A stretch of 64,000 nucleotides of DNA from Malassezia japonica (Eukaryota; Basidiomycota; Malasseziomycetes; Malasseziales; Malasseziaceae), in contig NC_083371.1 of NCBI RefSeq assembly GCF_029542785.1, forward strand, positions 310,001-374,000, in the 5' to 3' direction. The translations under genes and the position numbers were made by a program. Below, piece after piece: positions 16,901 through 25,484 of the stretch. A model generated the notes under the pieces. The model did not search any database, was not told the origin of the DNA, and was given only the letters and a program-made list of their open reading frames with translations. Each line of letters starts with the position of its first letter. The first letter of the stretch is position 1.

Positions 16901-19900
16901 CGTGTGCCGTCTGCTGGTGGAGCTGTACCAGTTTGCGGACCTGAAGCTGAACCTCAAGTTTGAGATCGAGGTGTTGTGCAAGTCGCTGCAGGTCGACCTG
17001 CAGTCGCTCGAGCCGAGCGCACTGCTGATAGGCCGCCGCCCGACAGAGCCGGTGCAGGAAGCGCCGTACCCTGCTGTTGTGCAGGGCATGGAAAAGCTCG
17101 GTGTGAGCGAGGCGTACGCCCCGCCCGACACGCTCGCGACGCTCCTGCAGAACATGGCGCAGTACATCGTCGTGAACCCCCAGCTGGTGCCGTACGCAAA
17201 CAACGCCGCGTGGAAGCGCGTCATGTTTGTCGCGATCGAGCGTGCGATCCAGGAGATCATCACGCCGGTCGTCGAGCGCTCCGTGACGATCGCCTCGATC
17301 TCCACGCGCGAGCTCGTCAGCAAAGACTTTGCGATGGAGCCCGACGAGCTCAAGATGGCCGCCGCCGCGCACCACATGGCGCAGAGCATGGCGGGCAGCT
17401 TGGCGCTCGTTACGTGCAAGGAGCCGCTGCGTGTGAGCATTCTGGCCCACGCACGCACGCTCTTTGCCGCGGGCGGCGTCACGGAGCAGCAGCTGCCTGA
17501 GCAGGGGCTCCTCCTCCTCGTGCAGGACAACCTCGACCTGGCGTGCATGGTCATTGAAAAGACCGCGATGGAGAAGGCGCTCTCTAAGGCCGACGAGGGC
17601 CTCGCGGCGGCCTACACGGCGCGCCGCGAGTTCCGCGCGCACGGCCGCGGGACGCTGTTCTGGGACAGCAGCGCGCTGTCGCATTACAGCACTACGCTGC
17701 CCGACCTGCTGCGCATTGCGCCGCCCGGCCTCCAGCCGCAGCAGCAGCGTGTGTACGAGAGCCTGGCGATGCCGGCCGAGCCGCGCGACGAGCGCCCGGT
17801 GCCCGAGTACGAGGAGCTGGCGGCCGCGACGCTGTCCCCCGCCAAGGCGCTCGAGCGTTTCCTGCTGATTGCGGCGAAGCTCGAGCAGTTCTTTGCCGAG
17901 GTCGGCGACGCGCAGACGCTTGCGACGCTGCCTGCGACGCACTTTGTGCGCCAGGTCTCGCCGCACCTCACCGAGCTCGTGAACCAGGCGGCGCCGCGCG
18001 ACGAGACGATCCTCATTATCGCGCAAAAGGTCGTGCAGCTGCTGTACAAGACGCACTCGGGTCTTGCGCGCGACGTGTGGGTGGCGCTACTCGAGCAGCT
18101 GTGCGAGCAGTCGCTCAAGGTCGCTAAAGAGGTCACTGCGTGGCTCATTTACGCCGAGGACGAGCGCAAATTTAATGTCCCGGTCACGGTGGCACTCATG
18201 CGTGCGAACCTCGTGGGCCTTGCCGAGCAGGATGCGCAGCTTGCCAAGCTGCTTGTCCGCTCGCACTTCCGCCCGAGCGTCGTCGAGTTTAGCGCGGCGC
18301 TCGCGCGCGAGTGCCTGCAGCAAAAGATGGCCGGCCGTGGCCAGCTGCAGGGCATCCTCGGCGCGCTGCGCCAGGCGGTGCAGTACGGGCGCACCTCGCC
18401 GGCGATTGCTGCGCTGCTCGAGGAGGCGGACGACGTGCCGTCCGAGGGCCTGCCGCTGCGCGAGCAGCTGGCGTACTCCTTTGCGAGCTGGGTGCGTGCG
18501 TACCAGCAGTCGCCGCAGCCGGAGAAGTCGTTCATCGAGTACGTGACGCAGCTCCAGGGCCAAAACGTGCTTAAAGGTGAGGAGATCTCGTCGCTCTTTT
18601 TCCGTGTGTGCACCGAAGTGAGCGTCGACCACTACCTGAAGCAGCAGGCCGTCGGCGGCACGCTTGCGTCGGGCATCTACTCGCCGGTGGACACGTTTGC
18701 CAAGATGATCGTGTACATGGTCAAGTACCATGCCGATCCGCTCGGGGTGAATGACGAGCAGGCCAAGGTGCACTACCTCACCAAGATCCTCTCGATCATT
18801 GTGCTGGTTCTGGCGCAGTCGCACGAGGAGCTTGGGCCGCGCTTCCAGCAGCGCCCCTTTTTCCGCCTCTTTTCGAGCCTGCTGCACGACCTGCACGCGG
18901 CCGAAGGCGCGCTGCACGGCGCGTACGGCGCGGCGCTGCTCGCGGTCGGCAACTCGCTCAACACGCTCCAGCCGCTCTTTTTCCCCGGCTTTGCGTTTGC
19001 GTGGGTGTCGCTCGTGTCGCACCGTCTCTTTTTGCCGCAGCTGCTCAAGCGGCAGCCCGAGGGGCGCGCGGCGTTCCACCGCCTGTTCCTCGCGCAGCTG
19101 CGCTTCCTTGCGCCGTTCCTGCGCCAGAGCAGCATGCACGACACGACGCGCCTGCTCTACCAGGCGACGCTACGCATGCTCCTGCTCCTGCTGCACGACT
19201 TCCCCGAGTACCTCACCGAGCACCACCAGAGCCTCGTGGACGCGATCCCTGCGACGTGCATCCAGATGCGCAATCTCGTCTTGTGCGCGTTCCCCCGCAC
19301 GGTGCGCCTCCCCGATCCGTTTGCGCAGAGCGTGCGTGTGCAGCAGCTGCCGGATGCGAGCCACGACCCGGTGGTCCTTTACGACTTCCACGCGGTCCTC
19401 TCCACCGTGCCCAAGCTGCAGGACGCGCTCGAGGCGTTTGCGCGCCGCCACGCGCCGCCCGCGTTCCTCAGCTCGCTGAAAGAGTCGCTGACCCTGCCCC
19501 AGCGCGGCGCCGAGGCGCGCTACAACGAGCCGGTGATGAACGCGGCGGTGCTGTACGTCGCGACGCTCGCGCTCGACGGCCAGGTGCACCTGCTCGCGGG
19601 CGATGCGCAGCACGACCCCCTCGTCGAGATGTACACGTATCTCTTGCATGAGCTCGAGCCCGAGGGCCGCTACCTCCTGCTCAGCGCCGCAGCGAACCAG
19701 CTGCGGTACCCGTCGCGTCACACGGCCTACTTCAGCACGCTGCTCCTCCTCCTCTACACCGAGGTGTCGGACGCACTCGTGAAGGAACAGGTGCTCCGCG
19801 TCCTTCTCGAGCGCGTGATCGTCAACCGCCCGCACCCCTGGGGTCTGCTGTACACCTTTGCACAGCTCCTGCGCGTGAGGTCCGTCCCGCTGCCGCAGGC

Positions 19901-19979
19901 CCCGCCCGAAATTCATGCGATCCTCGAGCACATTTCCCACCTGCTGTCGGACACGCGCCCCGTGCCCGCCGCCGCGTAG
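13911..19979 (+). CDS. NOT1: CCR4-NOT complex scaffold Not1
   Basis: Scaffold of the deadenylase complex that shortens mRNA poly(A) tails. The frame is open from 13803 to the stop at 19979; the listed start is a GTG used only as a marker (2022 aa). The N-terminal HEAT region begins at about 14040 (ERQIAFLVWHLCEGNFDETL). The central part includes the MIF4G-like CAF1-binding region and the stretch IRFRNLALKELLLQGHESGR. The CAF40-binding (DUF3819-like) region contains FVAIERAIQEIITPVVERSV and RELVSKDFAMEPDE. The C-terminal Not1 superfamily domain ends with RYPSRHTAYFSTLLLLLY and HPWGLLYTFAQLL. There is no AUG in any forward frame from 13789 to 14243. The first in-frame AUG (14244) would delete the conserved N-terminus, so the true initiation codon is unresolved. 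Confidence 0.9.
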   Translation: MRGISPIAQTLRSQARLGLTQRHSDSPEKSEDRAESDVSAPVLAERQIAFLVWHLCEGNFDETLAELHLLVNEFGVRAQHALAHELHSSPTSPFLRRARNECITSGLVSQDMFTPLPDVNPNTLAGLPADAGGATVLDAALEHLARARQAALAPQALAAFLASFLEGDGPLLCAQRQQLVSAVSERVSADAFAQAISQALPKLGKRTLAEALLDLGPDGLPTVELAEGVLRHFSFAPSAQSVAQLLGTLLSAPDASARPLTNFEALTRAVAKSDKGLSWAKAIRGLDKLEYAAFTPSVALGTALAAVLRAAPTADSLSDAGDVAVAGLWGVWTHRLRQLQLLYSLLVLGEDTFTFSALPTRRILTLESIASAPVAVKTQGQHALDTTWNSLDLIETLMELAGSAPGAEDSAEVGKAVTAILERAIKTHADIVLLGLVQLPLSTNAVHPELVSKLLVMFLAGHAQHQLVFWTLYHTQSKLFFELLLRVYAESPLHLTRIVEVAQELGFVDRLLELRPLAFAMDAAAFAARRDLVALEPWLQKLIGEESHVIHAALEFLEGKIKADLLRRDPQIEPTFVPLSVQSVATFLRVLRANGDSMSPEEIEHFKVVRNLCLQLHPRLMTLTPGPESVEPGLSVASFSKEIHREADSWYRQMYEEKTSVDDIIALLQRCKLSDEPHDHQLFACMVHTLFDEHRWFELYYPPRELLMTAVVFGSLIQYQLVDSIPLGIAIRYVLDALRSPPDSTMFHFGIQALLRFQTRLAEWPQLCHALLALPQLQQTHPEIVNVVNHALANAKSGKVPPPPPVPDTRSFPAINPETLPPNDGQQQPTEEVSDKILFVINNLTAANLDAKLPGLRDMISTEILHWFAKYLVIERASIEPNNHDLYMQVLDGIEQPAVFRYVLYETLVKLKSLLESEKTMQSTSERTVLKNLASWLGSATLAKNKPIRFRNLALKELLLQGHESGRLIVVIPFVCKVLEHCATSDVFQPPNPWLMAVCRLLVELYQFADLKLNLKFEIEVLCKSLQVDLQSLEPSALLIGRRPTEPVQEAPYPAVVQGMEKLGVSEAYAPPDTLATLLQNMAQYIVVNPQLVPYANNAAWKRVMFVAIERAIQEIITPVVERSVTIASISTRELVSKDFAMEPDELKMAAAAHHMAQSMAGSLALVTCKEPLRVSILAHARTLFAAGGVTEQQLPEQGLLLLVQDNLDLACMVIEKTAMEKALSKADEGLAAAYTARREFRAHGRGTLFWDSSALSHYSTTLPDLLRIAPPGLQPQQQRVYESLAMPAEPRDERPVPEYEELAAATLSPAKALERFLLIAAKLEQFFAEVGDAQTLATLPATHFVRQVSPHLTELVNQAAPRDETILIIAQKVVQLLYKTHSGLARDVWVALLEQLCEQSLKVAKEVTAWLIYAEDERKFNVPVTVALMRANLVGLAEQDAQLAKLLVRSHFRPSVVEFSAALARECLQQKMAGRGQLQGILGALRQAVQYGRTSPAIAALLEEADDVPSEGLPLREQLAYSFASWVRAYQQSPQPEKSFIEYVTQLQGQNVLKGEEISSLFFRVCTEVSVDHYLKQQAVGGTLASGIYSPVDTFAKMIVYMVKYHADPLGVNDEQAKVHYLTKILSIIVLVLAQSHEELGPRFQQRPFFRLFSSLLHDLHAAEGALHGAYGAALLAVGNSLNTLQPLFFPGFAFAWVSLVSHRLFLPQLLKRQPEGRAAFHRLFLAQLRFLAPFLRQSSMHDTTRLLYQATLRMLLLLLHDFPEYLTEHHQSLVDAIPATCIQMRNLVLCAFPRTVRLPDPFAQSVRVQQLPDASHDPVVLYDFHAVLSTVPKLQDALEAFARRHAPPAFLSSLKESLTLPQRGAEARYNEPVMNAAVLYVATLALDGQVHLLAGDAQHDPLVEMYTYLLHELEPEGRYLLLSAAANQLRYPSRHTAYFSTLLLLLYTEVSDALVKEQVLRVLLERVIVNRPHPWGLLYTFAQLLRVRSVPLPQAPPEIHAILEHISHLLSDTRPVPAAA

Positions 19980-20000
19980 ACAGCCATACGATGCATAGTT

Positions 20001-20013
20001 CCCGATCATCGGG
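20001..20013. promoter_or_regulatory. Inverted repeat CCCGATCATCGGG before ABC transporter copy 1
   Basis: Same 13-bp inverted repeat (16-bp identity with flanks) as at 2649-2661, ending 32 bp before the ATG at 20046. CCG-N5-CGG could suit a Zn2Cys6 regulator, a class that often controls fungal drug-efflux genes. Inference only. Confidence 0.3.
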
Positions 20014-20045
20014 GTTCCTGACTCCACTCGACGCCACGAACGCCC

Positions 20046-23000
20046 ATGCCGCGGCTCGCGCCAATCTGGACCGGGGAGGACTGGGCGCCGTGGTTCCGTA
20101 ATGATGTGCTGAATGGCGCTGTTCCGATTGCGGTTCTAGTTGCGGTACTTGTTACAGCGTCGTGGCAGCATGCGCCCAAGCACACGGAGCCGCCGCACCT
20201 CGACACGGACCTCGAGCCCGTGCACGAGGTGCTCCGGTCGGAGAACCAAATTATCTTCGAGGCGGCGTCGGGCGTGCTCGACGAGCGCCCGGCGATCCAG
20301 ATCCCACGCGCAAGGGGGTGGAAGAACGCGGCAGACATGGCGATGACCCTTCTCCTGGTCCTCATGCAGGTCGTCGACGCAGAGTACAGCGGGTTTCACC
20401 GGCAACACATCCGCTGGTTCTTTGTATGGGCGGCGGGGTGCGCACTTTCCCGCATCGCGCTGCACCACCGCAAGCGCTTCTGGGGGCAAAAGCTCGCACT
20501 GGGCGCGGCGTACTTTGTCGTGACCTTGTTCAACCTGCGCACTGCGTTGCTCAACGACGCAACGCCGCGCATGCTCGCTCTCCTGGGGGGGGAGCTCGCC
20601 TGCTCGGGAGGGTTGGTCCTCCTTGCCATGCTCGTGCGCACGACGGCGCCACTGCCCCGGGCGCTCACGCGCCTGCACGAGACGTATCCGCCACGCGCGA
20701 CGCCGGCCGCCAGCACAAACGCGCCGCCGCCGCAGGACCTGTACACGTCACCGCTTGCACGCGTGACAATGGGCTACTTGACCAACTTTATCTACGCGCA
20801 GTACTGGGTGCCTACGACGCTCGGTGCCATCCCGCAGGTCCTGCCGTACGTGCGCACGGCGTGCGTCGTGGGCCTTGCGCGGCTCGCTGACCAGGCACAC
20901 GGCGCACACCCGGCGTCGCTCCACCGCCGCCTGTGGCGCGCGATCGGCAGCCTCACCATCCAGCAGCTCCTCCTGCAGGTGCTGCGGGTGTCGTTTCGCA
21001 TGGGGCCGATTCTCTCGCTCTCCGCCCTCTTGTCCTACGCCGAGGACCGCGACGCGGCGACTCGCGAGGGACGGCTGCCGCCGCCGCTGCACCTCGGTCT
21101 CCTCTTTGCGCTGACGATGCTCGTCAGCCAGATCGGCGAGTCGCTGTCGGACGTCAACTGCATGCAGACCGGCCGCGCGGCCGCGTCCAAGATGCGTGCG
21201 CTGGTCATTACCGAGGTCTTTAGCAAGATTCTCCGCCGAAAGATGCACTACGAAAGCACCGCGAGCGAGACGCAGGCCGTGCCAGAGGTCAACGACGGCC
21301 ACGTTATGAATCTGATCGCGGTCGACACGATGAAAATCGAGGCGCTCGTCTCGCAGTGCCACCAGCCACTGGTCGAGCACCCACTCACGATTCTGTACTG
21401 TGTCATCTTCTTGTTCCACACGCTCGGCGTCGCGTCGCTGATAGGCATTCTGATCATGCTTGTCGCCTCGCCGCTGCAGGCGCGCCTCTCAAAGCGCATG
21501 CTCAAGATCCAGGAACTGTCGCTGCGCGCGACCGACGCACGCCTCAATCTCGCCAACGAGGTCCTGGCAAGTATCAAGACAGTCAAGTTTTTCGCGTGGG
21601 AACGGCCGTTTGCGCAGCGCATGAACAACGCGCGAACGCGCGAACTGCGTATGCTGTACCTCGACAATGTGGTCAGCGTGCTGAGCAACCTCATTTTTGT
21701 CGGCATGCCGATGCTCGTTACGCTCGCTACCTTTGGCATCTACACGCTCGTTCTGGGGCAGCCGCTCACCGCCCAAAAGGCCTTTACTTCGCTCTCGATC
21801 TTTGTCACGCTGCGCACGCCGCTCGCCGACTTTCCCGAGCTCTTGGTCGTGATGCTCAACTCGTGGGTGTCGATTCGCCGCGTCGACACATTCCTCGGGA
21901 CGCCAGAGACGGAAAAGTACGACCAGCTGCTCAAGGTCGCGCCGCCGCCGACGTACCTCGGCTTTGACCACGCGTCGTTCACTTTTGCACGCACCTCGGA
22001 CAGTGCGCCGCGCTTCTCACTCAAGGACCTCGACTGCAAGTTTCCTGTGGGCGAGACGAGCATCGTCGTTGGGCCCGTCGGCAGCGGGAAAACGTCGCTC
22101 TTGCTCGCCATGCTCGGCGAGCTGCACCGCACCAAGGGCTCGACGTCGATGCCGTGCCCCATCACGCGCTCCACGACGCTGGACCTCGCCGAGTCGGTGG
22201 CATACTGCGGCCAGAGCCCGTGGATCCTCGGCACTACCGTGCGCCAAAACATTCTGTTTGGCGCCGCGTTTGACGAGCGCCGCTACCGCCAAGTGCTCGC
22301 GGCGTGTGCGCTTGAGCCGGACCTCGATATCCTCGAGTACCACGACGAGACCGAAGTCGGGGAAAAGGGCACGTCGCTCTCGGGCGGCCAGAAAGCGCGC
22401 GTCGCCCTCGCGCGGGCTTTCTACTCCAACGCAAAGCACATTCTCATCGACGACGCTTTGTCGGCCGTCGACGCACACACGGCGCACCACATCGTGGACC
22501 ACTGCTTTAGCGGACCGCTCGCCAAAGGACGTACCATTGTCCTGGTCACGCACGCTGTTTCGCTCATGCATCAGCACGCGAAGTATGCGGCCGTGATGGA
22601 CGGCGGCCGTGTGCGTGCACAAGGCGCTCCGGCGGACCTACTCGCTGCGGGCGACCTCCCTTCTGTCGAGACGCTCGAGACGCAAATGGCGTCTAGCCTG
22701 TACGAAGAGCAAGAGTCCGACGATGCCCGGTGGGCCGCGACGCAAGCAAAGCGCGATCGTAAGGACGTCGAGGCAAACGCCGAGAGTATCCAGCGCAAGA
22801 CCAAAGGCGGCGACCTCTACCTTACGTATATCGGTGCCATCTCCGAGCACCGATGGGTCGCCGCTGGCCTGTGGCTCAGCCTCCTTGCCCTGTACGTGTC
22901 GGTGCGCAGCGCGGACGTCAGCAGCAATTCGTGGCTGCGTTTCTGGGCGAGCTCGTACGACGATCCAAGTGCGCACCACGAGAATACACTCTATTACATG

Positions 23001-24623
23001 AAGCGCTACGTCCTTCTCGTCCTCCTCTTTGTCTTTTTGTCGGCTGGACGCGACATGGCCCAGTTTTCGATCGCGATGCGTGCGTCAAAGCGCATGTACA
23101 CGGATCTCATTGCGAGTTTGATGCGCGCCCCGCCGCGGTTCTTTGACGTGACGCCGATCGGACGTATCATGAACCGCCTCTCGAAAGACATCCAGACAGT
23201 CGACACGGAAATCACGCCCGCGCTGCGCATGCTCACCGAAGGCATCGTGACACTCCTTGCCATTCTCGGCGTAATTTGCTGGGCTGCGCCCCAGTTTTTG
23301 TACTTTGTCGGGTTTGTGCTGGCAGTGTACTATGTGATCGGCGCGCTGTACCTCGCCTCATCCCGCGACTTGAAGCGCATCGAGAGTGTGCAGCGCTCGC
23401 CATTGTATACCTTGCTCGGCGAGACGCTCGCAGGCACCGTGACGATCCGCGCATACAGTGACACGCAGCGCGTGGTGTACAACTGCATGAACCTGCTTGA
23501 CAGTTCGACACGCGCCTACATCTGCCTCTGGACCGAGAACCGATGGGTGAGCGTGCGTGTGAATGTGATGGGCGCTTTGGTGACATTTTCCACGGCCGTG
23601 CTGCTGCTTGTGTCGCACGCCGACGCAGCGCTGCTCGGCTTCACCCTCTCGTACGCGGTCCTGATTTTGGTCACGATCCTGCGCATCGTCCGTCGGTACA
23701 CCATGACCGAAATTACACTCAACTCGGTTGAGCGCGTCCAGGAGTACATCGACCTTCCACCCGAGAACCAAGGCGGCGCAGAGCCACCGGCGCACTGGCC
23801 CACCGACACGGGCAGCATCGACGTACGCAACTTGTCGGTGCGGTACGCGCCCGAGTTTCCGCTCGCCCTGCGTGACGTGTCGTTCCGCATCGCCCCGGGC
23901 GAAAAGGTCGGCATTGTCGGCCGCACCGGCAGCGGCAAGTCGACGTTGTCTCTTGCCTTTTTCCGCTTCCTCGAAGCGGAAGCGGGCTCGATTGTGATCG
24001 ACGGGATCGACATTTCGACCGTCACGCTCGAGGCGCTGCGCAGCCGCCTGACCATTATTCCCCAGGACTCGCAGCTATTCAAAGGCACGGTCCGCACGAA
24101 CCTCGATCCGTTTGGAACGTGCGACGACACGGACATGTGGTTTGCGCTGCAACGCTGCCAGCTCGCGTCTGGATCTGAGCAAGGCACCTTTACGCCGTCC
24201 AAGACAAGCGTCATTCAGACGCTCGACGACCCCGTCGAGCAGGGCGGCGCGAACCTCAGCGCCGGCCAGCGCCAGCTTCTCTCGCTCGCTCGCGGCCTGC
24301 TCAAGATGCGCGACAGCCGTATCCTCATCCTCGACGAGAGCACCGCGAATCTCGACTCGGAGTCTGACGCGCTCATCCAGCACACGATCCGCGAGCAGAT
24401 GGCGCCGGGCGCGACGATTTTGACGGTGGCCCACCGTTTGAGAACGATTATCGACTATGACAAGGTGCTTGTGCTGGACAAGGGCCAGGTCCTTGAATTT
24501 AACTCTCCCTCGCAGCTCCTGGCGAACCCTTCGTCGGAATTCTATGGACTGTGCAAACGCAGCGGCGAGCTCAATGCTCTCACCGAAGCCGCGCACGCCG
24601 CGCAAAAGCGGCCCTTTTCGTAG
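20046..24623 (+). CDS. ABCC-type (MRP) full-length ABC transporter, copy 1
   Basis: ATP-driven exporter of the MRP/Ycf1/Ybt1 class. 1525 aa, intronless. Order: short TMD0-like N-terminal membrane region (about 1-220), TMD1, NBD1, charged linker, TMD2, NBD2. NBD1 has Walker A GPVGSGKTSLL (about 675), signature LSGGQKAR and Walker B ILIDDALSAVD. The residue after the Walker B aspartate is Asp, not Glu, as is usual for the degenerate ABCC NBD1. NBD2 has GRTGSGKSTLSL (about 1292), LSAGQRQLL and ILILDESTANLD with the catalytic Glu. It is the most divergent of three paralogues here: its N-terminus (WTGEDWAPWFRNDVLNGAVP) keeps the pattern of copies 2 and 3 but the region is over 100 residues shorter. 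Substrate unknown. Confidence 0.9.
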   Translation: MPRLAPIWTGEDWAPWFRNDVLNGAVPIAVLVAVLVTASWQHAPKHTEPPHLDTDLEPVHEVLRSENQIIFEAASGVLDERPAIQIPRARGWKNAADMAMTLLLVLMQVVDAEYSGFHRQHIRWFFVWAAGCALSRIALHHRKRFWGQKLALGAAYFVVTLFNLRTALLNDATPRMLALLGGELACSGGLVLLAMLVRTTAPLPRALTRLHETYPPRATPAASTNAPPPQDLYTSPLARVTMGYLTNFIYAQYWVPTTLGAIPQVLPYVRTACVVGLARLADQAHGAHPASLHRRLWRAIGSLTIQQLLLQVLRVSFRMGPILSLSALLSYAEDRDAATREGRLPPPLHLGLLFALTMLVSQIGESLSDVNCMQTGRAAASKMRALVITEVFSKILRRKMHYESTASETQAVPEVNDGHVMNLIAVDTMKIEALVSQCHQPLVEHPLTILYCVIFLFHTLGVASLIGILIMLVASPLQARLSKRMLKIQELSLRATDARLNLANEVLASIKTVKFFAWERPFAQRMNNARTRELRMLYLDNVVSVLSNLIFVGMPMLVTLATFGIYTLVLGQPLTAQKAFTSLSIFVTLRTPLADFPELLVVMLNSWVSIRRVDTFLGTPETEKYDQLLKVAPPPTYLGFDHASFTFARTSDSAPRFSLKDLDCKFPVGETSIVVGPVGSGKTSLLLAMLGELHRTKGSTSMPCPITRSTTLDLAESVAYCGQSPWILGTTVRQNILFGAAFDERRYRQVLAACALEPDLDILEYHDETEVGEKGTSLSGGQKARVALARAFYSNAKHILIDDALSAVDAHTAHHIVDHCFSGPLAKGRTIVLVTHAVSLMHQHAKYAAVMDGGRVRAQGAPADLLAAGDLPSVETLETQMASSLYEEQESDDARWAATQAKRDRKDVEANAESIQRKTKGGDLYLTYIGAISEHRWVAAGLWLSLLALYVSVRSADVSSNSWLRFWASSYDDPSAHHENTLYYMKRYVLLVLLFVFLSAGRDMAQFSIAMRASKRMYTDLIASLMRAPPRFFDVTPIGRIMNRLSKDIQTVDTEITPALRMLTEGIVTLLAILGVICWAAPQFLYFVGFVLAVYYVIGALYLASSRDLKRIESVQRSPLYTLLGETLAGTVTIRAYSDTQRVVYNCMNLLDSSTRAYICLWTENRWVSVRVNVMGALVTFSTAVLLLVSHADAALLGFTLSYAVLILVTILRIVRRYTMTEITLNSVERVQEYIDLPPENQGGAEPPAHWPTDTGSIDVRNLSVRYAPEFPLALRDVSFRIAPGEKVGIVGRTGSGKSTLSLAFFRFLEAEAGSIVIDGIDISTVTLEALRSRLTIIPQDSQLFKGTVRTNLDPFGTCDDTDMWFALQRCQLASGSEQGTFTPSKTSVIQTLDDPVEQGGANLSAGQRQLLSLARGLLKMRDSRILILDESTANLDSESDALIQHTIREQMAPGATILTVAHRLRTIIDYDKVLVLDKGQVLEFNSPSQLLANPSSEFYGLCKRSGELNALTEAAHAAQKRPFS

Positions 24624-24659
24624 AGTACGAGCATTCGTAAGCGCATCTCCACCTCCACC

Positions 24660-25457
24660 ATGGCACGTCCCTTTTGTGTAGCAGCAGGGAGCACGACGCT
24701 CGACTTTCGCGGGCGGACGCTGGTCCTGCCGGTGATCAGCGTCGGCTCTGTTCCCCAGCTTGCCATGGATCTGCTGATCCACTCGCCGGACCTGCAGTGC
24801 CTGCGTGTCGCGAGCTTGGACGGCGCAGAGTGCGTGCCGTTCATCGGGCCTGCCGAGGTCGGCACGCCCGGAGGCGGCGTGTGCACCGCGCTCGACGGTA
24901 CGTGGTGTAGCTAATGCAGTATACCAAGCGGCGAGCTCGGGTGTTGTATTTGTGCAGCAGCGCAGTCCGGTGCTCAAGGTAGGTGTGCATTCTGACGCAG
25001 TCGCGCAAAGCGCCGTTTGTCGAGCGCCTCATGGCATGGATCGAGGAGGCTGGCTTTGCCGAAGTGATCGTCATCGCCACGGTCGATGCGGCGTTCCGCA
25101 CGGATGCCGAGTTTCTGTACGTTGCGTTTCTCACCCAGCACGCCGCAAGTCCAGCTGCGGCCACCAAAGGCAGTCGAGACCGCTGCCTCGAGGCTCGCCG
25201 AGGTGCCACGCCTCGGCGATGCAGACACCCTGCCACCGGTACCGGGCGGCGGCATGACACGCGCGTACCTCGAGGCGGGACCGCCGACGATGCTCGCGCT
25301 CCTCCAGTTCTGCGCCGAGGGCGACAATCGTGGAGACGCGTATGCGCTGGCCGAGTCGGCCGCGCGCCTCTGCCGCGTTCCGCGCCCTGCGCTGCGGGAG
25401 CCGGAGAGCTGGAAGACGCTGTTTGGTGGCGCGCCGGAGCCGTCGCTCTATGGATAA
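24660..25457 (+). CDS. ADD66: Proteasome assembly chaperone 2
   Basis: Pba2/PSMG2-type chaperone that with Pba1 guides assembly of the 20S proteasome alpha ring. Exons 24660-24897, 24920-24978, 25001-25116 and 25139-25457 give 243 aa; the three introns are each exactly 22 nt. Recognisable segments are GRTLVLPVISVGSVPQLAMD, VYQAASSGVVFVQQRSPVLK (built across the first junction) and the C-terminal pattern MTRAYLEAGPPTMLALLQFC plus EGDN, which matches PSMG2. The gene sits between ABC copy 1 (36 bp upstream) and MSH1 (convergent, 27 bp). Confidence 0.85.
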
Positions 25458-25484
25458 TAGGAGAGGCGGATAGGGCATAGAGAG

